This document shows positions 61,501 to 64,000 of a stretch of 64,000 nucleotides of DNA, piece after piece. The stretch is from assembly GCA_036567985.1 (NCBI GenBank), contig DATCTK010000066.1, positions 16,446-80,445 on the forward strand. The letters are read 5' to 3'. Made by a program: the position numbers and the translations under genes. Every line of letters starts with the position of its first letter. Within the stretch, counting starts at the first letter, position 1. The stretch comes from SZUA-229 sp036567985 (GTDB taxonomy: Bacteria; Pseudomonadota; Gammaproteobacteria; SZUA-229). The notes beneath the pieces were generated by a model. That model did not search any database. It was given only the letters and a program-made list of their open reading frames with translations, and had not been told where the DNA came from.

Positions 61501-63126
61501 ATGAGTGAAGATCTAAACATTTGCATGATCCAGGATCAGTTTCTGGTGGGTGATATTAAAGGCAATGCGCGCAAAATCATATCACTGGCGCAACAAATGC
61601 AGGCAAAGGGCGCCGATCTGTTGCTGTTTCCCGAGCTGGCACTGAGTGGCTATCCGCCGGAGGACCTGCTGTTGCGCAGCGGTTTTATCCGTCAGGTGGA
61701 GACAGCAATTGAAGAGATCGCGGCCGCTTCCGGCGAGACACAGATTCTTTTCGGTGCACCAAGACGTGCCGCCGACGGCACACTCTATAATGCCGCCCTG
61801 CTATGTCAGCATGGCAAACTGTGTGGTGAATATCACAAGCAGCGTCTGCCCAATTATGCGGTGTTCGATGAAATGCGTTATTTCCAGCCGGGGCATGCAC
61901 CGTTGATTATAGAGTGTAAACAGCGCCGCATCGGCGTGCTGATCTGTGAGGATGTCTGGTCGGAACTGCCCATGCAGCAGGCGGCGAAGGCAGGAGCGGA
62001 GATGATAGTGGTGCTCAATGCCTCGCCCTATCACCGCAATAAACACCAGCAGCGGCTGGATATGCTGCGCCATCGCCAGGCGCAGTATGCCCTGCCGATA
62101 TTTTACCTGAATATTATCGGTGGCCAGGACGAGTTGGTATTCGATGGTGACTCACTGGTGCTGTCCGCAGATGGCGAGCTGGTGGGGCATGGGCCGGATT
62201 TTGCGTCAGCCTGCCTGCACTACCAGATTGCGGCTGATAACAGTATCCGTGCACTGGATACTGAGTTTCACCCTGTGTCCGGTGAACTGCAGAGTATTTA
62301 TAAGGCGCTGGTTCTGGCGGTGCGCGATTATGTTAAAGGTAACGGCTTTGACGGTGTGGTGATCGGCCTGTCCGGCGGCATTGACTCGGCGCTCACCCTG
62401 GCGATTGCCGCCGATGCACTGGGTGCCAGGCAGGTGCATGCGGTGATGATGCCGTCCCGCTATACCGCGCAGATGAGCCTGGATGATGCGCGGGCCGAAG
62501 CGGAAACTCTGGGTGTGGATTATCGCGAGATATCGATTGAACCCACCTTCGAGGCATTTCTGCAGACACTAAAAGATGAATTCGCCAACCTGCCGGAAGA
62601 CACCACGGAGGAGAATATCCAGGCCCGCTGCCGCGGGGTGATCCTGATGGCTTTATCCAATAAACTGCGACGCATGGTGCTCACCACTGGCAATAAAAGT
62701 GAAATGGCGGTGGGTTACAGCACGCTATACGGTGATATGGCCGGCGGTTTCGCGCCCTTAAAAGACGTGGAAAAACAGCTGGTGTATGCGCTGAGTGAAT
62801 ACCGCAATAGCCTGTCACCGGTGATACCGCGGCGGGTGATTGAGCGCCCCCCTTCAGCCGAGCTGCGCGCCGACCAGCAGGATCAGGATAGCCTGCCGGA
62901 TTATGCGGTGCTGGATGCGATCCTGCGTATGAGTGTGGAAGAAGACATGCCGCGGCAGGAGATTGTCGCTGCCGGTTACGATGCCGACACCGTGGATCGG
63001 GTGGTTCGCATGGTACAGTTGAATGAATATAAACGCCGTCAGGCACCACCGGGTGTGCGCATTACCCAGCGGGCATTCGGTCGTGACCGGCGTTATCCAA
63101 TTACCTCGGGCTATGGCCGTGGTTGA
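61501..63126 (+). CDS. nadE: Glutamine-dependent NAD+ synthetase NadE
   Basis: Last step of NAD synthesis: amidates deamido-NAD using glutamine as ammonia donor. The 541 residues have an N-terminal nitrilase-type glutaminase domain with the triad E45 (LFPELALSGYP), K113 (YHKQRLPNYAVFDEMRYF) and C149 (LICEDVWSE), and a C-terminal synthetase domain with the ATP-pyrophosphatase loop SGGIDS (291-296) and LTTGNKSEMAVGYSTLYGDM. It is followed by glnB after 50 bases. Confidence 0.97.
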   Translation: MSEDLNICMIQDQFLVGDIKGNARKIISLAQQMQAKGADLLLFPELALSGYPPEDLLLRSGFIRQVETAIEEIAAASGETQILFGAPRRAADGTLYNAALLCQHGKLCGEYHKQRLPNYAVFDEMRYFQPGHAPLIIECKQRRIGVLICEDVWSELPMQQAAKAGAEMIVVLNASPYHRNKHQQRLDMLRHRQAQYALPIFYLNIIGGQDELVFDGDSLVLSADGELVGHGPDFASACLHYQIAADNSIRALDTEFHPVSGELQSIYKALVLAVRDYVKGNGFDGVVIGLSGGIDSALTLAIAADALGARQVHAVMMPSRYTAQMSLDDARAEAETLGVDYREISIEPTFEAFLQTLKDEFANLPEDTTEENIQARCRGVILMALSNKLRRMVLTTGNKSEMAVGYSTLYGDMAGGFAPLKDVEKQLVYALSEYRNSLSPVIPRRVIERPPSAELRADQQDQDSLPDYAVLDAILRMSVEEDMPRQEIVAAGYDADTVDRVVRMVQLNEYKRRQAPPGVRITQRAFGRDRRYPITSGYGRG

Positions 63127-63176
63127 ACAGCGGATAAATACAATACCAACGCAGTGCGAACATACGGGGTTCTAGA

Positions 63177-63515
63177 ATGAAAAAACTGGTGGCGATAATC
63201 AAGCCATTCAAGCTGGATGATGTGCGCAGCGCGTTAACCGATATGGGTTTAACGGGGCTGACCGTCACCGAAGTCAAGGGCTTTGGCCAGCAACAGGGGC
63301 ACACCGAGCTGTACCGGGGCGCGGAATATGTGGTGGATTTTATTCCCAAGGTGAAGCTGGAGGTGGTGATGGATGATGGCCTGCTGGATCAGTGTATCGA
63401 GGCAGTACTGGCTGCCGCCAGAACCGGTAAGATCGGCGATGGCAAGATTTTTGTCAGCCATATGCAAAACACCGTGCGCATCCGCACCGGGGAAAAAGAC
63501 CTGCAAGCCTTGTAG
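63177..63515 (+). CDS. glnB: Nitrogen regulatory protein P-II
   Basis: A 112-residue trimeric signal protein that senses 2-oxoglutarate and ATP/ADP. The T-loop GFGQQQGHTELYRGAEYVVD contains the uridylylation tyrosine Y51. The B-loop AARTGKIGDGKIFV and C-terminal VRIRTGEKD bind ATP. The EYVVDFIPKVKLEVV segment is closer to GlnB than to GlnK, and no amtB is adjacent, so I use glnB. The neighbouring nadE makes sense because NadE is glutamine-dependent and P-II proteins regulate it in some bacteria. Confidence 0.95.
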   Translation: MKKLVAIIKPFKLDDVRSALTDMGLTGLTVTEVKGFGQQQGHTELYRGAEYVVDFIPKVKLEVVMDDGLLDQCIEAVLAAARTGKIGDGKIFVSHMQNTVRIRTGEKDLQAL

Positions 63516-63572
63516 TGTGTAGTGCAGGCCTGCAGCCTGTTGTTAGCCCGCCTGTAGTTGGCGATTCATGGC

Positions 63573-64000
63573 TTACTGGTAAGCGGGTTGATCAAGCTGG
63601 GCTGTTTCCTTGAGCACCGCCAGTTGCTGTGAATCTTTTTGCTGATTGGTGTCCAGCACCAGTTGTGCCGCACCCGCCAGATCATCCATTCCCAGTTGCT
63701 GGTATGCCTGCACCATAATTTTCAGTGCATCTCGGCTGGCCGGCGTGGTGGGGTAGTTTTCCAGTATATACTGGCCACGCTTGGCGGCAGCCAGCCAGGC
63801 CTGGCGCTTGATATAATAGTTGGCCGCGTGCAGTTCAGCTTCCGCCAGTTTGTTGCGTAAATGCAGCATATGCTGGTAGGCATCGGCGGCGTAACGGCTG
63901 TCGGGGAACTGTTGTACCAGGGTGGAAAAACTGCGCAGTGCATCGTGCATTGCCCGGTTGTCATGTTGCGCCATGTCCCTCGGGAAATAAGTGTCGAGAA
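63573..64000 (-). CDS. bamD: Outer membrane assembly lipoprotein BamD (ComL), C-terminal part
   Basis: The frame remains open to the window edge, so this is the C-terminal part (about 141 codons) of a protein usually near 250 residues. The visible part begins LDTYFPRDMAQHDN, then TPR helices such as ALRSFSTLVQQFPDSRYAAD and LAEAELHAANYYIKRQAWLA, matching the second half of BamD. BamD is an essential lipoprotein of the BAM complex that inserts beta-barrels. The N-terminal lipobox lies outside. bamD beside the pilS/pilR region matches Pseudomonas. Confidence 0.93.
   Translation of the reverse strand, partial: LDTYFPRDMAQHDNRAMHDALRSFSTLVQQFPDSRYAADAYQHMLHLRNKLAEAELHAANYYIKRQAWLAAAKRGQYILENYPTTPASRDALKIMVQAYQQLGMDDLAGAAQLVLDTNQQKDSQQLAVLKETAQLDQPAYQ

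Overview
The window is chromosomal DNA from a gammaproteobacterium, with an estimated GC content near 50%. The evidence is gene order: it follows the Pseudomonas-type arrangement kdsD/yrbG - mlaFEDCB - murA - hisGDC - degS/algW - petABC - sspAB - diaA/yraN/lpoA - rsmI - rnpB - mraZ...lpxC - DUF721 - M23 peptidase - secA - argJ - Nudix/ThiE. A second conserved block follows: zapD - coaE - pilDCB - pilA - pilRS - nadE - glnB - bamD. The cell it implies is Gram-negative (Mla, LpxC, BamD, LpoA), rod-forming with meso-DAP peptidoglycan, respiring through a cytochrome bc1 complex, and type IV piliated. No phage, integrase, transposase, CRISPR array, tRNA or rRNA was seen.

Layout. 1-5.0 kb: KdsD end and Ca2+/cation antiporter on the minus strand, then a short DUF72-like gene and the Mla retrograde phospholipid transport operon. 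5.0-11.0 kb: murA, then hisG, hisD and hisC, the last cut off by a small zinc-ribbon gene, a rhamnosyltransferase-like gene and a convergent hsp20. 11.1-13.2 kb: repeat-rich spacer, DegS-type protease and a NIF3-family protein. 13.4-17.2 kb: petABC and sspAB. 17.2-22.5 kb: FAD-linked oxidase, diaA, yraN and lpoA on minus, rsmI on plus. 22.5-24.4 kb: a small accessory island with two paralogous TPR-like genes and a decayed third copy, next to a palindromic repeat. 24.39 kb: rnpB. 24.9-43.8 kb: the complete dcw division and cell-wall cluster under a MraZ-box promoter, ending with lpxC. 43.9-50.9 kb: DUF721, M23 peptidase, secA, argJ, Nudix-ThiE fusion and a small membrane-anchored protein. 51.0-61.4 kb (minus): zapD, coaE, pilD, pilC, pilB, two pilins, pilR, pilS and a PP0621-type protein. 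61.5-64.0 kb: nadE and glnB on plus, bamD (partial) on minus.

How the parts work together. Most of the window builds and maintains the envelope: lipid asymmetry (Mla), precursor synthesis (MurA-MurG, MraY, Ddl), septation (FtsL/I/W/Q/A/Z, ZapD), lipid A commitment (LpxC), PBP1A activation (LpoA), outer membrane assembly and stress sensing (BamD, DegS) and export (SecA). The clearest regulatory modules are the MraZ operator, a sigma-32-type promoter on hsp20, and a sigma-54 promoter with a six-site TGTCAC cluster upstream of pilA, beside pilS/pilR.

I did not find a convincing unknown system with several interacting parts. The least explained elements are the TPR-paralog island between rsmI and rnpB, a possible ATT start for mlaF, a glutaredoxin-like CPYC motif in SspA, and the gene cassette splitting hisD from hisC.
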